Origin: Hedera helix
Lineage: Eukaryota > Streptophyta > Magnoliopsida > Apiales > Araliaceae
Length of the DNA: 64,000 nucleotides
Direction of reading: 5' to 3'
NCBI GenBank assembly: GCA_947179155.2
Contig: OX359280.1
Location: forward strand, 11,027,001 to 11,091,000
Position numbers and translations under genes: made by a program. Below the pieces are notes generated by a model. It worked only from the letters and a program-made list of their open reading frames with translations. It searched no databases and had not been told where the DNA came from. Position 1 is the stretch's first letter. Each line of letters opens with the position of its first letter. Shown piece by piece: positions 36,058 to 48,519 of the stretch.

Positions 36058-37072
36058 TATATTTCTAAAATAACTAATAAACTTTACCTTTTTAAAATAT
36101 CTCAAACATTTGCTAAAAATATAAAAATGGTAGTCAATCTACTTACTATACAAACAAATACATGTTAAAGAAACTTTATAGTATAAATATAGAGACGTAT
36201 CACTAATTTGGAACGGACAAAGAAATAAAATATATTTTTAGTTTTGGACTGGAAGGAGTATAAAGAAAAATGAAGGCAATTGTGTGTGTATATATATATG
36301 AAAAATGGAATATAAGGCATTTGGCTATGAAGCACTCTAATGAGATTTTTTAATATTTTTTTTTCAAATTCGATCGTATAGACGATGAAAACATTAAAAA
36401 ATAAAGAGGTATATCAATTTTATGTAATTCTACGAAGTGAAACCCATTGATCTAAAATTTCGGTATAATTTCAACGGTATAAATTTACTAAAATATTTTT
36501 ATTTAGAGAATATTACATAATAAAAGTTCCAAGAAAACGACAATGTCTCTTATTTCCTCGTGTGTTCATCATCTATTGGGTCGGATTCGTAAAAGAACAA
36601 AGGTTATAACATATCATCAGTATTGTAGCTAAGCTTGGCTAAGCCAATGCCTTGAATTCCCTTTCATATATATATATATATATATATCAACTTAACTATG
36701 TAAGCATTGCCTTGAATTATAAAATTCAATAGCAGCAAGAGAAAATTCATTCCAAAAATTAACCAGCATTCTGGAGAGAGATGCTTTCCATAATTCTACA
36801 CAAGTCAATTAATAGAAACAGCAAAAAACCACCCCCACAACCTCACTAATCACTTGGTACGAATGTGCTTGGGTTATATGATCAATTCAACTTTCATGGT
36901 AATTCAAATCCATTTAGGAAGCAGGAAAGCTTATCAATGTCCAAGAAGATTTTCACCTTTAACTATAACCAATTCTATTTCGAACAAGTGAGTTACAAAA
37001 ATTGAAAATAAATAAAAATGTTTCATACCACTTAATTCCACCATGAATGTTATCTAGTCAAAGACATTAGAT
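36058..37072. other. intergenic and probable 3' UTR of the dehydrogenase gene
   Basis: AT-rich. GGACTGGAAGGAGTATA near 36245 may be the end of another Stowaway-like element. A (TA)n tract lies at 36667-36688. The last few hundred bases before 37073 are the likely 3' UTR of the minus-strand gene. Confidence 0.5.
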
Positions 37073-40000
37073 TCACCGAAAGACCCTGAGTGAGTGATTG
37101 ACACATGCGAAGCCTCCATCAACCATAAGATTGGCCCCACTTATATACCTCGCTTCATCACTGGCTAAAAACATAACAGAATTGGCCACATCATCAGTAG
37201 TCAACTCTACACCCTGCAAGTTAGCGTTTTTCCCAACAAAAGCACGGAAACTTTCCATCACGTCCTCGGTCCTTTCCTCCTCAGGTAAGTGAGCCAATGC
37301 CAGAGGCGTCGCGACTGCATAAGGAGAAACACAGTTCACTCGAATTCCATGTGCTCCGAGCTCTGCTGCAACACTTTTGGTGAGTCCCAAAACAGCATGC
37401 TTGGAACCTGTGTATGCATGTGGGCCCACACCACCTATGGCGCTCGCTACACTACTTACTGAGACAATCGAACCTTTCTTCAATGGGATCATTATACGAG
37501 CTGCATGCTTCATTCCTAGAAAAGAGCCCTTCACATTCACATCAAACACCTTTTCAAACACCGACATGTCCACGTTGCGGATATCTGGACAGGGTGGGCC
37601 TCCTAGCCCAGCATTGTTAACCATGATATCGAGCACCCCAAATTTCTCAACTGCAAAATCCACTGCGCTACGAACATCATCTTCTATAGTCACGTCACAA
37701 TGGTAAAAACATGTGTCCCCACCTATAATTTCACAGAGACGTTGGCCAAGGTCATCTTGAATGTCAACAACACAAACTTTTGAACCGTGTCTATGGAATA
37801 GACGCACAATGCTCTCTCCAATGCCAGAAGCACCACCGGTGACCAACGCAACTTTTCCTGATAATCTAAAAAAAAAAAAAACATAAAGAGCTAAAAATAA
37901 GAAATGAAGAGTCAAGAGAATCACACATACTGCATAGAACATTAATTAGCTATCTTTGAGGTCCGCCACTACCATAAGAGAAACATCAGCACATACTGAG
38001 CACAAGAAAATTATAATATTGGACCACAGTTGGCTTACATGCACATTATTATTGAGCACTTCTATTTTTTAAACTAACAATTTGCTTTAGACAGCCTAAG
38101 TGTCCACAAAGGAGGGTCCTAAATTGATGTGCAAAATTAAAATAAGCAGTTACTTGTGTACACTCAAATTTTCCTATCTTTTTGTTGTGTCATTTCAGAT
38201 AAACTAGGCTACTCAAAATGATCCGACACAAGAAGGGATGATAATTTCTTAGTTTAAATAGTATTCTAATAAAAATTGAAAAAAGGAAATGGGTCTACTT
38301 AAGTAGAGTTCTGTATGCATCCGCTGACATCTTATTGCTAAACCCAAAAAGTAGAAATACGCTTTATCATGTAACTCGAAGCCTTGGTTTTTGCATAAAC
38401 AAACTCCTTAAAATTCTCGGTAAAGTGATATCAGCAATAGGATTACAAACAGGCTTCCAATGCCTTCTGAAAGATCAAATGGAGCATAAGGTTGTCAGTT
38501 ACCGAAAAAAGAGGGATAACAAGTTAGAAACTCAAAGGCATTATTCCTTTCAAATGACTTCTAATTATGAAGGGTAATATATAAGGCTTTAGGCTCTTGG
38601 TAACTTTACAATTGTCTCATTATTTTGGCTACCTAGGCATTAATATTGCATACATATTTATTGTATATATGTCCCTAGATGGCTACCCAATAATTTATTT
38701 TCTCACAAGAGGACAAGAAGTTTGGTGTCTTACATGCCTGTTAGGTTCTAGTAAACCAAGATAAACATGATTCCAAAACTTCTTTTCCAACCTCTACCTT
38801 CCACAACCAAATGAAGCATAAAATGATGGTCGTACAATATAATAGAAGGAAAACTGCAGGTTGTTAAACTTTGTCAACAAAATGGATAAGAGTTCAGCCT
38901 ATTGAATGTTTTTTTGTTGTTTTGTCCTTTTGTATTTATTTATTTTGTAAATGGATATATAAGAGTGGACAGAGAGGTAGGAAGGTTATGAAAAATATTA
39001 ATCAATTTTGTGCTCTCGTTGAGAGCAGGCATGGCCCACAGATCTCACCTCAGCAAGCTCAAAGATACCTTCTTAAAACTCGAAGAAATAGTCTCAAATC
39101 TCAACGAAGCTTAAAAATAATCACAATAGGATATGTGAACTTTATTGACCAGACCCAACACGAGCAAGAATCAAACCTCAAATTTATTGTCCCAAGATTA
39201 CCATCGGGTCATCTTGACCCATCACAACATTGGTACTCTTGGAAGTAACACTAAGTTTAATCTACAAGACCACACATTTGTTTCAATGTGTGTTTGGGGT
39301 ATCACTATCTCCCTCACTTAAAATCCTTGACGTCCTTGTCAGGGTTAGTCAAATCACAGTCCACAGGCCACGGGAGATGTATACGCTCTAGATCCACCAC
39401 ATCACGGGGGCCACAATTATGACATCATCTGTAACGACTTGACCAAACTCGAGCTCAAGTCAAATCTTAAATTTATTAGTCCCAAGAGTACCATTGGGTA
39501 ATACCCCAACCTTACATAGAAATATGTGGAATATGCTCGAGCAGGGCGTTCAAGCAAACCAGCGTATGCGAGCTAGCGATTCCTAAGTGGTCATTAACAG
39601 ACAGAGGTTGCTTTAGTTCTCCTGGAAAAGATGCCTGTTGAAAATAGCATCTAGATTTTGCCGGTTGGGCAAGAGGGGAGGATGTTATTCTATCATGCTA
39701 TGCCCTATAGCGGTGCCAAGATGTCAGGGATCTTGTACATAAGACTTAAGGTTACTGCTCAGAGTACCAACGTTGATCTTTTAGGTGGGATGTGGTGGAT
39801 CAAGATGACCTAGTGGTACTGGTACTCTAGGGACAATAAACTTAAGGCCTGATTCGAGCTCGAGTTGGGTCTGGTTGTTTAGATGGTATCAAAATAGTGG
39901 CCATTAATCTCATAAGAATTGTGATTCTATGGACTGTGGTATGATTGATTGTGTCTCTGTGGATTTTGAACTATTATTTGACTGTTCATAACGAGGACGT

Positions 40001-41578
40001 CATAGATTTAAGAGGGAGAGATTGTGATACCCTAGTCCCCAATCAAAATGTGTGGGATATGTTATCCTTTACATAAGACTTATGGTTACTAACTTTGTAT
40101 CAAAAGTCATCTTTTGGGTGGGCTTGTGGTTGGTCAAGATGACCTAATGGTACTCTTGTCGCAGTAAATTTTGAGGCTTGACCCGGGATTGAGTTTGGTC
40201 GGGTTGTTGCATGCACCATGTATTTTAAAGTGACTGCGCACGAGGTCAAGGTTGATCAATTTCTACTCAGCTCCACCACATCAGCTTGTGTTCATTCCAC
40301 GACAACTGCATGACCGAAACAAGTGAATTAGAAAGCGAGCTCATCAATCACCACTCACGTCATCTTCAAGTTAGATTTACCCCAATTTGATGGCTCAGAC
40401 CCATTAGAGTAGATATTCAAACCTGGCAACTTGTTCAATTATCATCAACGGATACACAATGCATCAGCATGGCCTCCTTCTAGAAGGATGGACTAGCTCT
40501 AATCTAGTATCAAGGGATGCACAAATATCACTAGATTAGGTCATGGGCTGATCTTCTCCTATCAATAGAAGAACTCTACTTCACACGAGGACCTCAACAT
40601 GCTCTGTGTACGCTCACTCAAACATCTGCAATAGCAAATTTCCAAACTAAATTCAAAGCTCTGTAAATATGAAGGCATCTCAAATTGCACACCACCTCAA
40701 ATTGCACTACATGTGTGAGCTAGTCTACTTTACTCAACGGCTTCCTCTCTGGTGTAAAATTTGAAATGAAGTGAGAATTGAGCATTCTCCAATCGTCTAC
40801 CTTCTCTCAAGCCATTGGTCTGGATAAATTGAAGGGGATAAACTAAATGATCCAAAACCCTAATTTTGAAATTGAGGAGCTCACTCTTCATACGAGAATT
40901 CCTTCCCCTAAAACCCCCATTACTACCTAACACAAAGGATGTACCAATTACCATCCCCACCAAACCTCATGCTGCCTCAAAATTGTAGAGAAAATGTGGT
41001 GGTGCTTTTATTGTATCAAGAAATACCAACCAGGTCTTTTAGCTATTGGGAATACAATTACGAAAATAGTAAATTATCTAACAAGCATTACTAATTAAAA
41101 AAGATTCATTATTTTCAAAAATTTAACTGAATTACATCAAATTTGAAAATAGAATGTCAATATTTGATGTTATATTTAGAAACAGAGGGAGTATATGAAA
41201 AAATATCAATCAAAGATCCCCTTTTCTTCCCCAAATTCTTCTAGGAGGTCCCTGCCTCGAACAATAGCAAAAATTACATATCACTGAGAACCTCAGTTCC
41301 ATGATTAACTCATTATCCAAAAAATTAAATTGCTCAAACCCAAAACGTATCAACTCTAGAATCAGCCAGAAAAGTTAAATCAAAATCAAATTATTCACAA
41401 ACATATGTTAACAAATAATGAATAATACTTATGATATAGAAAGAAAATTCACCAAAATTACCCATCACATAAAAAGATTAAACCATACAAATACAGACTT
41501 AAAACCTAGATATCAATTTGATGTGGGAACAATTAAGGACTGAAACAAAGCTCAAACAATCTCCGAACAATTCTCCAT

Positions 41579-41624
<46 letters not shown>

Positions 41625-41688
41625 GAATAATATTTGGTTGTTACCTTTGAGTGGGGAGAGAAGAGTCAACGGTGCTGGTCATTTCCAT
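37073..41688 (-). CDS. ABA2: short-chain dehydrogenase, ABA2/xanthoxin dehydrogenase type, 2 exons, 278 aa
   Basis: Exon 1 is complement 41645-41688 (44 bp, encoding MEMTSTVDSSLPTQ plus two bases of Arg15) and exon 2 is complement 37073-37865. The 3779-bp GT-AG intron has a T-rich acceptor. The 278-aa length suits the family. Motifs: cofactor TGGASGIG (24-31), Asp49 after the second strand (NAD preference), NNAG (98-101), Asn125, Ser152/153, YTGSK with Tyr166 and Lys170. The segments PYAVATPLALAHLPEEERTED and the C-terminus NHSLRVFR are characteristic of ABA2 rather than of tropinone reductases. ABA2 oxidises xanthoxin to abscisic aldehyde with NAD in the cytosol, in abscisic acid synthesis. 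A close paralogue with another alcohol substrate cannot be excluded. An upstream frame that reads into the intron (MFYAVCV..., to 37942) gives a false hydrophobic N-terminus; exon 1 with its family-like SLPTQR junction is preferred. The intron holds transposon debris. Confidence 0.82.
39145..40210. repeat. four-part inverted repeat in the intron
   Basis: Two forward segments (about 39145-39245 and 39435-39500; CTCAAATTTATTGTCCCAAG and similar, then ACCATYGGGT) face two reversed segments (about 39790-39885 and 40135-40210; GACCTAGTGGTACT, GAGCTCGAGTTGGGTCTGGT). The copies are diverged. They may be decayed ends of a retroelement or a foldback transposon. The adjoining frames (38335-38577, 38871-39248) show no domain. 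Confidence 0.55.
40355..40960 (+). pseudogene. decayed Ty3/gypsy gag fragment, antisense in the dehydrogenase intron
   Basis: Plus-strand translation in one main frame gives KLDLPQFDGSDPLE followed by a stop, IFKPGNLFNYHQ, then later pieces such as ELYFTRGPQHALCTLTQTS, IANFQTKFKAL and FSQAIGLDKL. This order matches the retrotransposon gag domain of plant gypsy elements. Many stops and shifts break it. It lacks zinc knuckles and pol. Its orientation is opposite to the host gene. Confidence 0.7.
41580..41620. repeat. (TA)n microsatellite
   Basis: TA repeat of about 41 bp in the intron, only about 25 bp from exon 1 of the dehydrogenase gene. Confidence 0.95.
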
Positions 41689-41724
41689 GTCTGAAACTTC
41701 TTCCCCTTGGATCCACACTCACTG

Positions 41725-41764
41725 CACGTGGTTAGTGTTTGCGAAAAATATGCCCACTATATAA
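41725..41764 (-). promoter_or_regulatory. TATA box and G-box of the dehydrogenase gene
   Basis: On the minus strand GTTATATAGTGGG (about 41753-41765) is a TATA box about 70 bp upstream of the ATG. CACGTG at 41725-41730 lies about 40 bp upstream of the ATG, in the core promoter or 5' UTR. CACGTG is the core of G-box/ABRE sites bound by bZIP and bHLH factors; actual regulation is not shown by sequence alone. Confidence 0.5.
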
Positions 41765-41769
41765 CGACT

Positions 41770-42897
41770 TACACAATTATAGGACTCGGATGCTCCAATT
41801 TATAGATAACAAAAAGGTTGGATCTTATCTTCAGCAAGTTTAAAACATATTCAATTCTAAATCTATAAGTGAGATTTTCTTTTTCTTTTCTTTTATTTGT
41901 TATGATTAGACATGACAAAAGTGCTTCAAGTCGACGTGTCAGCCCAATTTATTCATAAAAAAGTAAATTTTATCCAATTTATTTATAAAAAAATAAACTT
42001 GGGACTTATATTTTTAAGTTAATAAATTTTAGACTTTTTTTGGCTCAATCCAAATAAACTCAATTCATGAGTGGCCCAGCCTCTTCAGCAACTATTTATA
42101 AATTGGTCAACCCAACTTATAAGTACTTAAGTTAAAAAAAATCATTTGAGAATGAAAAAAGTCAAAAAAAGAAGTAAATTTTAATTGCTTACGAAAATGA
42201 CTTATAAGTCAATTTTTTAAGTCAATCAACCCAAATGAAATGATAAAAATGTACTCTTTTATTTTTTTAATGTTCTTCTTACTAAAAGACATTTTAGTAA
42301 TATTTACATTTTACTGAACTTATAAGTTATTATTAGCCGAACACATCCACAACTATTACTTATAATTCCTGACTTATAAGTAAAAGTGATGCCGAACACT
42401 TATACTTATAAATCTACTAAAATTTTAACTTTAAGTCAAAACAAAAAAAAAAATTATTCCCAAACAGCCCCTCAATCCATTTTTTAATAACAATCTGAAA
42501 CTAATTTATTTCATTAACCCTATCTCACTATAATAAAATTATAAAGTTAAGAATCAAAATTCAACTATTTTAGAAATTTAAAAGTAAACAAAGAAAGAAG
42601 TAGTGCTTCTAGTTATGTTATTCTCGACTTTTATTCTCGCTCACTCTGTTTTCCACTCGTTTTAGTAAAAATCAATTATTTTTAATCTTTCAACTCAATA
42701 TCTTTATCAGAAAGCCCCTTTCATCTCTTTCTTAGTTGAATTGTAATTTGCATAATACAATTTTCTTAATTATATTTTTCCATTACTTGTGAATCGAAAG
42801 AAACCATTATATTTTACCATTGATATCGTTTAACGCTTGAATTTGTACGCTAGCCCAAATCACCAAAAAGCAAGTAACTTGTACAAGCTACAATCAA
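41770..42897. other. intergenic with MITE-like debris
   Basis: Repeated ACTTATAAGT-type palindromes and the phrases GCCGAACACTTATACTTATA and CCCAAACAGCCCCTC (about 42392-42475) resemble ends of small DNA transposons common in plants. No gene is supported. Confidence 0.4.
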
Positions 42898-43388
42898 TGA
42901 TCACACCAAAGTTTGACGGCTTAGGCCGTCGGGGATAGCTCCGGTGTGAGAATCAGTACATGCCAAAAATGATAACAATAGAGGGTTTGACTGTTGAAAA
43001 TAATAATAATTAATGTAATTTAGATGTATCACCGACCTCCACTTATGGTTGTATTTATAGTTGTTTAGCATCTTGTGTTCATGCACGCCTGAGACCAATT
43101 AGAAGTTAAATCCTGATTAGAATCCCCTTATAACTAAAATTCATAATTGATCGAGTCCATAATGGAATAAGTCTCCTTATCACTCCAATATCAGGAAACT
43201 CAATCATATATAATTTTGGACTTTGACACTTCTAGAATATCAAGATGTTAAATTATATTGCAATGACTCAGCCTTAGTACCAGGCCTAAAGTACAATATT
43301 GATATGGACCTACACCAGAACGGGGTCTCAAATATAAGAATAATGTGGGCTTGCACTTTACTGGGCACACAATAATTTTATCCCAACA
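42898..43388 (-). mobile_element. 3' LTR of the Tat-like element, about 491 bp
   Basis: On the minus strand it runs from TGTTGGGATAAAATTATTGT (at 43388) to GGTGTGATCA (at 42898). Directly upstream on that strand is a purine run AAAAGAGTGGGGGCAA, a fitting polypurine tract. A minus-strand CTATAAATACAACC lies near 43047-43060 as a TATA box. GACGGCTTAGGCCGTC (about 42914) is a hairpin near the 3' end. The 5-mer atcaa (42893-42897) would be the TSD; its partner lies outside the window. Confidence 0.6.
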
Positions 43389-43509
43389 TTGCCCCCACTC
43401 TTTTATTATAAAGAATTTATAATAGGAGAGTAATGCCAAAAAATTGATCGGACTAATTAAAAAATTAATCCTTCTTTTTCATAATTATATTTGCAAAAAA
43501 CCGTCATAA

Positions 43510-44350
43510 CGTATGTGTCTCCATAAATTTCTGACATTGTCTTTTCAAATTCGTCGCCTTTGGTTACCGCGCTCATTATTAGGTTCTAACGCCCTAAAAC
43601 CAAACTTAACTCTTCAATTTCAAATTACTTATGCAAAATTTCCTCTAGCTTCCCCGTCTCTCTCTCTCGCTCAACAAAAAAAAACTTTTCGAAGTCCCTC
43701 TTCTCCTCTGATCATCTTCTTCAAAAAACTTTCCAACATCTTTCCTTTTTCTATAGACCTTTGCATCCTTTAGCCGATTTCTCCAGCTAAAGAGGTAGGG
43801 TGAAGGCTCTAAAGAAATAATAAAAAACCTGAAGACCAAACTTACCAACACTGAATGAGAAAAAATAAACCTCCATCTTCAACTTCGAGAGAGCAACAAA
43901 GAAAACGAAAACCTCAAGTAGTATAACAACACCCTTCAAACTCAAATGTCCGACCTGGTCAAATCTAAGAACAACCTCATCGGAGAAAGAAACAAGTACC
44001 TCAAACCAAACTGAAAAACATCAACAAGAAGCCGAGAAAAAAGGAAAACAACTCGAAGAACTCACCAGTAAATTTTGAATCCAATGCAAAACCAACCAAA
44101 CTACCATTAAAACTGTCTGCCAACTAGAAAAGGAAAATGAACTCCTTAAAGAGAAAACCAAAACAATAACCTCTGAACAACGCTAACAAACCATTATCGA
44201 ATACTGAATCTCCGAAGAGCTCATAAATAATGTATTAGCAGAATATGGTAACAGATACCAAGTCGCAAAAACAAAGGTCAAAGTAGCAGGAATAGATCTA
44301 AAAACATTTGAGTTCTTCGAAGAAAAAAGAGTCTGAGGATGAAGAATAAT
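43510..44350 (+). pseudogene. antisense coiled-coil ORF of the Tat-like element (decayed)
   Basis: It lies between the integrase end and the 3' LTR of a minus-strand element but reads on the plus strand. From about 43785 one frame, interrupted by about eight stops, gives heptad-rich, strongly charged text: KEIIKNLKTKLTNTE, LHLQLRESNKENENLK, TQMSDLVKSKNNLIGERN, CQLEKENELLKEKTKTI and KTFEFFEEKRV. Long coiled coils are typical of additional ORFs known from Tat-lineage elements, some of which lie antisense in exactly this position. Function unknown. Most stops are TAG, TAA or TGA at places where CAG, CAA, CGA or TGG would fit. A 15-base C run follows at 44360-44374. Confidence 0.6.
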
Positions 44351-44359
44351 TATGTAATT

Positions 44360-44374
44360 CCCCCCCCCCCCCCC
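44360..44374. repeat. C15 homopolymer
   Basis: A run of 15 C after the antisense ORF of the Tat-like element. A G14 run lies at 32814-32827 in intron 2 of the YAE1-like gene. Lengths of such runs are often uncertain in assemblies. Confidence 0.8.
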
Positions 44375-44569
44375 TATTTAAAGAATATTGTAAAGTATAA
44401 CTACTGTAAATATTTCAATCAATGAATGAAATTTTCTTCTTTATTGATGTCTTTTAACTCATAAAATAAATGATTAACTTATATATACATATACAATGTC
44501 TTGATATTAATAATATTTCATTAACCTACTTGCATGCCATAAATTATTTAACTTTTAACATTACATATT

Positions 44570-46464
44570 CCAAAACCGATAAGTCATAGGTTTTAACACT
44601 TCAATAACTTTATAGGGACCTTCTCAATTAGGCATTAATTTATCAGTATTTTGTGGAGTTGAAGCCTCTACCTCCCAAAGTACTAAATCACCGACCTCAA
44701 ATCGTCTCTGCCAAATCCTTTTATTGTAATGTCAAGCAGTCTTCTACTGATAAATAGCTAATTTTAGTATAACAACATCCTGGACCTCATCCATTAGGTC
44801 TAAGTTAAGCTGAAGACCTTCATCATTGTATTCCTCCCTAAAGTTCACCACTTAGAATGAAGGGGATCCAATCTCCACCGGAATAAAGGCCTTCGTCCCA
44901 TATACAAGACGAAAGGGAGAGTCACCCCTAGTAGTCCGAGGAGTGGTCTGATATGCCCAAAGTACACTATGAAGCTCGTCGGGCCATTTTTCTTTAGTTT
45001 CATCCAATCTCCTTTTAATCCCGATGAGTAAAGTCCTGTCGGTAACCTCCCCCCCGGTCGTTGGATTGAGGATGTGCAACAGACACCTTCTGATGTTGAA
45101 TGTCCAAATTAGACAAAAATTTCTCAAACTTGGATCCCACAAATTGTAACCCATTATTCGACACCAAAGCTATGTAGATCTCAAACCGGAAAACCATTTA
45201 CTCCTTAATAAATTTAATACAATCCTGCTCAGTGATATGCCGAAGAAGTTTCGCTTTCATCTATTTGGTCATATAGTCAATAGTTATTACCATATAAGAT
45301 ACTTGTCATTTAGCCTTAGGATGGGCCCTAACAAATCAATCCCTCAAATAACAAATACAATTAGGGATAACCCTAATGACAATTCCTCTAGAGGCCGATG
45401 TAGAATTGGGTTATTTAGCTGGCACTTTAAACATTTATGTACAAACCCCTTTACTTCCTAAAACATGGACGACTAGTATTACCCTTGCCTTATTAGTTTA
45501 TATGCCGGTGATTTAGCTCCCATATGATTACTATAGATTCCTCTATGCACTTCTCGAAGTGCATATGATGCCTCCGAATGGACCAGATACTTCAGCAACG
45601 GAGAAGAATAAGCTCATCAATAAAGATCTCCATCAATTAAGCAGAAATAGGCACTTCGGTACCTGATCTGCTTTGCCAATAACTTGTCTGATGGAAATTT
45701 TCCTTCATTGAGATACTCCAAATATGGTGTGAGCCAACCATTAGACTTTTCAATAGGCATCACCACCTTTTTCAAAATACTGGGCTCATTCAAGACCTCC
45801 AAATATATTAACCCACTGAAGTTCTCTACTTAAGTAGCGGCCAACTTTGGCATTGTATCGGCTACTATATTACCATTTTGATCAATTCCTTGGAGGGAGT
45901 ATGAATCAAACCTTTGTAACATCATCTTTACCTTGACTAAGTACTTTGTCATCCTTGCCCCTCGGGCCTCATACTCACTTGAATTTGTTTCACTACTAGT
46001 TGTGAATCACTATAGATAAGTAGATGATGAACCTATAGGCTTCTAGCTAACCTCAATCCATCCAGGATGGCTTCATATTAAGCTTTATTATTAGTTACCC
46101 TAAACCAAAATTGGGTAGTTGACTAGACTTTAAACCCTTTTGGATTGATCAAAATGACCCCAACTCCACTGGCATTTGAAGTCGATGAACCATCTACCTA
46201 CAAAGTCCAGGATGAAGATATTTGTTTCCCCCTCCCCCTTCCCCATTAATCAACTCTACTACAAGAAGATAGTGAATTTGGATCTTTTTTAGACAACATG
46301 CACTCCACCATGAAGTCCGATAAAGTCTATCGTTTGATTGTTATTTGCGACCGATAATTCAACATAAATTGAGTCAACTCCACTACCTAAACAACCATCC
46401 TACCAGAAGCATCAAGCTTATGTAAGACTTTCTTCAACGCCTGACCAATGTAAACTACAATCAC
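44570..46464 (-). pseudogene. Tat-like pol: RNase H, spacer and integrase (decayed)
   Basis: Minus-strand pieces in pol order. The tether and RNase H begin (about 46464-45950) with GQALKKVLHKLDASGRMVV and VDGSSTSNASGVGVILINP, whose Asp and Gly belong to the RNase H start. The spacer is at 45617-45802 (WLTPYLEYLNEGKFPSDK...CLIDGDLY). The integrase core is at 45250-44852 (VSNNGLQFVGSKFEKF with N replacing the expected D in DNG, SVAHPQSND, then WAYQTTPRTTRGDSPFRLVYGT). Several stops and shifts are present. The upstream part of the same pol resumes at 63670, since element E inserted here with an atcac duplication. Confidence 0.82.
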
Positions 46465-46794
46465 TGTGACGCCCCCAAATTCAGGTCCTAATCACCCGAA
46501 TCTGGTCATCACGATCTAATACAAACATCCACCTCTAAACAACATACAATAACTAAATGCGGAATAATAAACATATGTTGTTGAATTAAAAGGTGTTACT
46601 AGTCCCAAGATACGACCTTACACAAAAGTACACAAATACCCTTAATAAAGTACTTAGGGTTTACATCATAAAACAAGTAATTTTAGCTAGACGAATAAAC
46701 TAAAGACTGTCTCTTGAAGTCTATCACTTCATCTTTCCCTTACCCTTGTTCTTTCCAGAAGTCTCGGGTTTCACTGCAATAAGGTTCATGATAT

Positions 46795-46827
46795 AGTAAG
46801 GGCGAGCAACTAGTTTGCTTAACAAGT
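46795..46827 (-). other. conserved LTR stem-loop, copy in E (3' LTR)
   Basis: Plus-strand TAGTAAGGGCGAGCAACTAG then TTTGCTTAACAAG. The 5' LTR copy is at 61272-61307 (TAGCAAGGGTGAGCAACTAG then TTTGCTCAACAAG). Confidence 0.55.
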
Positions 46828-47868
46828 TTAAATAACAACAAGAGACAATATATATCATGAATGAAAGAGAATAGCTGAAACAATTCAACAATATGAATAA
46901 CATAAGTAGGAATAATGATTTGCTTTCAGAATCAAGATAGTCAAGTAGACTATGAACTATAAACTTCCACTAGAGTCAATAGCTGGTTGACCCAATGGTT
47001 ACTACCAGAAATATGTACTTGAAGGGATCAACCTCTCGTATAATATGCGTATGCATAACATTTAATTTCCGTGTTTTGTACCTGATATTAGATACAGGGT
47101 AGTCCCCTATAATAGGGGAGGTGTTCATAATAGTCCAAGAATCTGCATCATCAATGATTTGGATTGCTTTTAAAATCTTTAACATAAATTGTGACGCCCC
47201 GAGATCCCACCTTCCTTAATTAAGTCCAATTATATCTGGATCAAATAATTATTAACCTTAAACCACATTTAACCGGGATCCCGTGCGTTAAATCTTAACA
47301 TTTGACCTTTAAAACCAATTTGTTAACCATAAATTCGGTCCATATTTTTTTTTCTTTAAACTTTATCTTACATCCCTTATCTGTCTTAGGATCGCAACGT
47401 TTACTTACCTTTCATTAAGCTTAGGTCAACCGTTAATACTTGTGATCGAGTTTATTTCATTTCGCTGTCATATATATTTTATTATGATTTAACATGTCCA
47501 TTAAATAAAATTCGCCACGAACTACTCGTACATGGCCCTGTTTATCTGTACCTGTATACATACATCTGCTTCATACCTGTGCCTGTTTACAAACCTCTGT
47601 ACTGTACGTACAAATGTACCATATATACAAGCTTATTACATATCAAACTCAACTAATCAATAATACCTCAATTTTACATTAATACAACTTTTCTAAATCT
47701 TACATACATACAAATCCATCTTCATGGACTCTCAAAATTCATTGCTTTCACGTAAAACAGATTACATATATCAAATTTACGTCATGCATATCCATTCATT
47801 CACATTCTTTACCTTAGCTGTACCGGAATCCCCGGCCTTCTTGTATTCTACTTGAAACGTTAGTACAT

Positions 47869-47899
47869 AGCAAGAATGAGCATACAGCTCAGCAAGTAA
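47869..47899 (-). other. conserved LTR stem-loop, copy in F
   Basis: Plus-strand TAGCAAGAATGAGCATACAG then CTCAGCAAGTA; TGAGC pairs with GCTCA. Confidence 0.6.
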
Positions 47900-48519
47900 T
47901 TCAGCTAACACCTTTCATGCTCATAATTTATAATATGCACCATGCATCCTGTATCTTAACATACTATGCTTAATGTCACGTAATTCATTTAGCACTTAAC
48001 TCACATATTGCACATACGACACATTCAACTCAAATACCATCACGTAGCTCACATAGAAAATCTAATACACTTAGGTCTGAAAAACTTGCCTGTACGCTTT
48101 TATTTTACTTAACCTGTACTTCCTCAATCATCCTTTGTTATCCGTCTTGTCGGCTTGCTCATTTCGAACTCTGTCTGTCAACATATAACTTATATGTCAT
48201 TATAAGATCATAAACTTGTATAACTTATCAAACTATTTTTATGAATACATGACCATCCGTCTTTAACCATTTCACATTTGATGTATTATACCTTATGTAG
48301 GTTTATAATACACCATAACTTGCTTCCGACCTTTTTCATAACTTATATCATGCTTTGACTTAGCTTTAGACATGCTATATTATGCCATTTATCATTTCAT
48401 TATACCTTAGCATCCTTCATTTTGATCATTCTTTATCTATTTGGGGCTTACATAATCTACCTTTATCATTACATATCAAAATATAGCTTTTTGGAAGCTT
48501 AAAAAAATTTCAAAAACAG

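Noticed and set aside
37866..37942. N-terminal extension of the dehydrogenase frame (MFYAVCV..., hydrophobic)
   Set aside because: Reads through the intron's polypyrimidine acceptor; a better exon 1 with the family-like SLPTQR junction is at 41645-41688.
38871..39248. 125-codon plus-strand frame in the dehydrogenase intron
   Set aside because: Overlaps the inverted repeat; no domain, low-complexity start.
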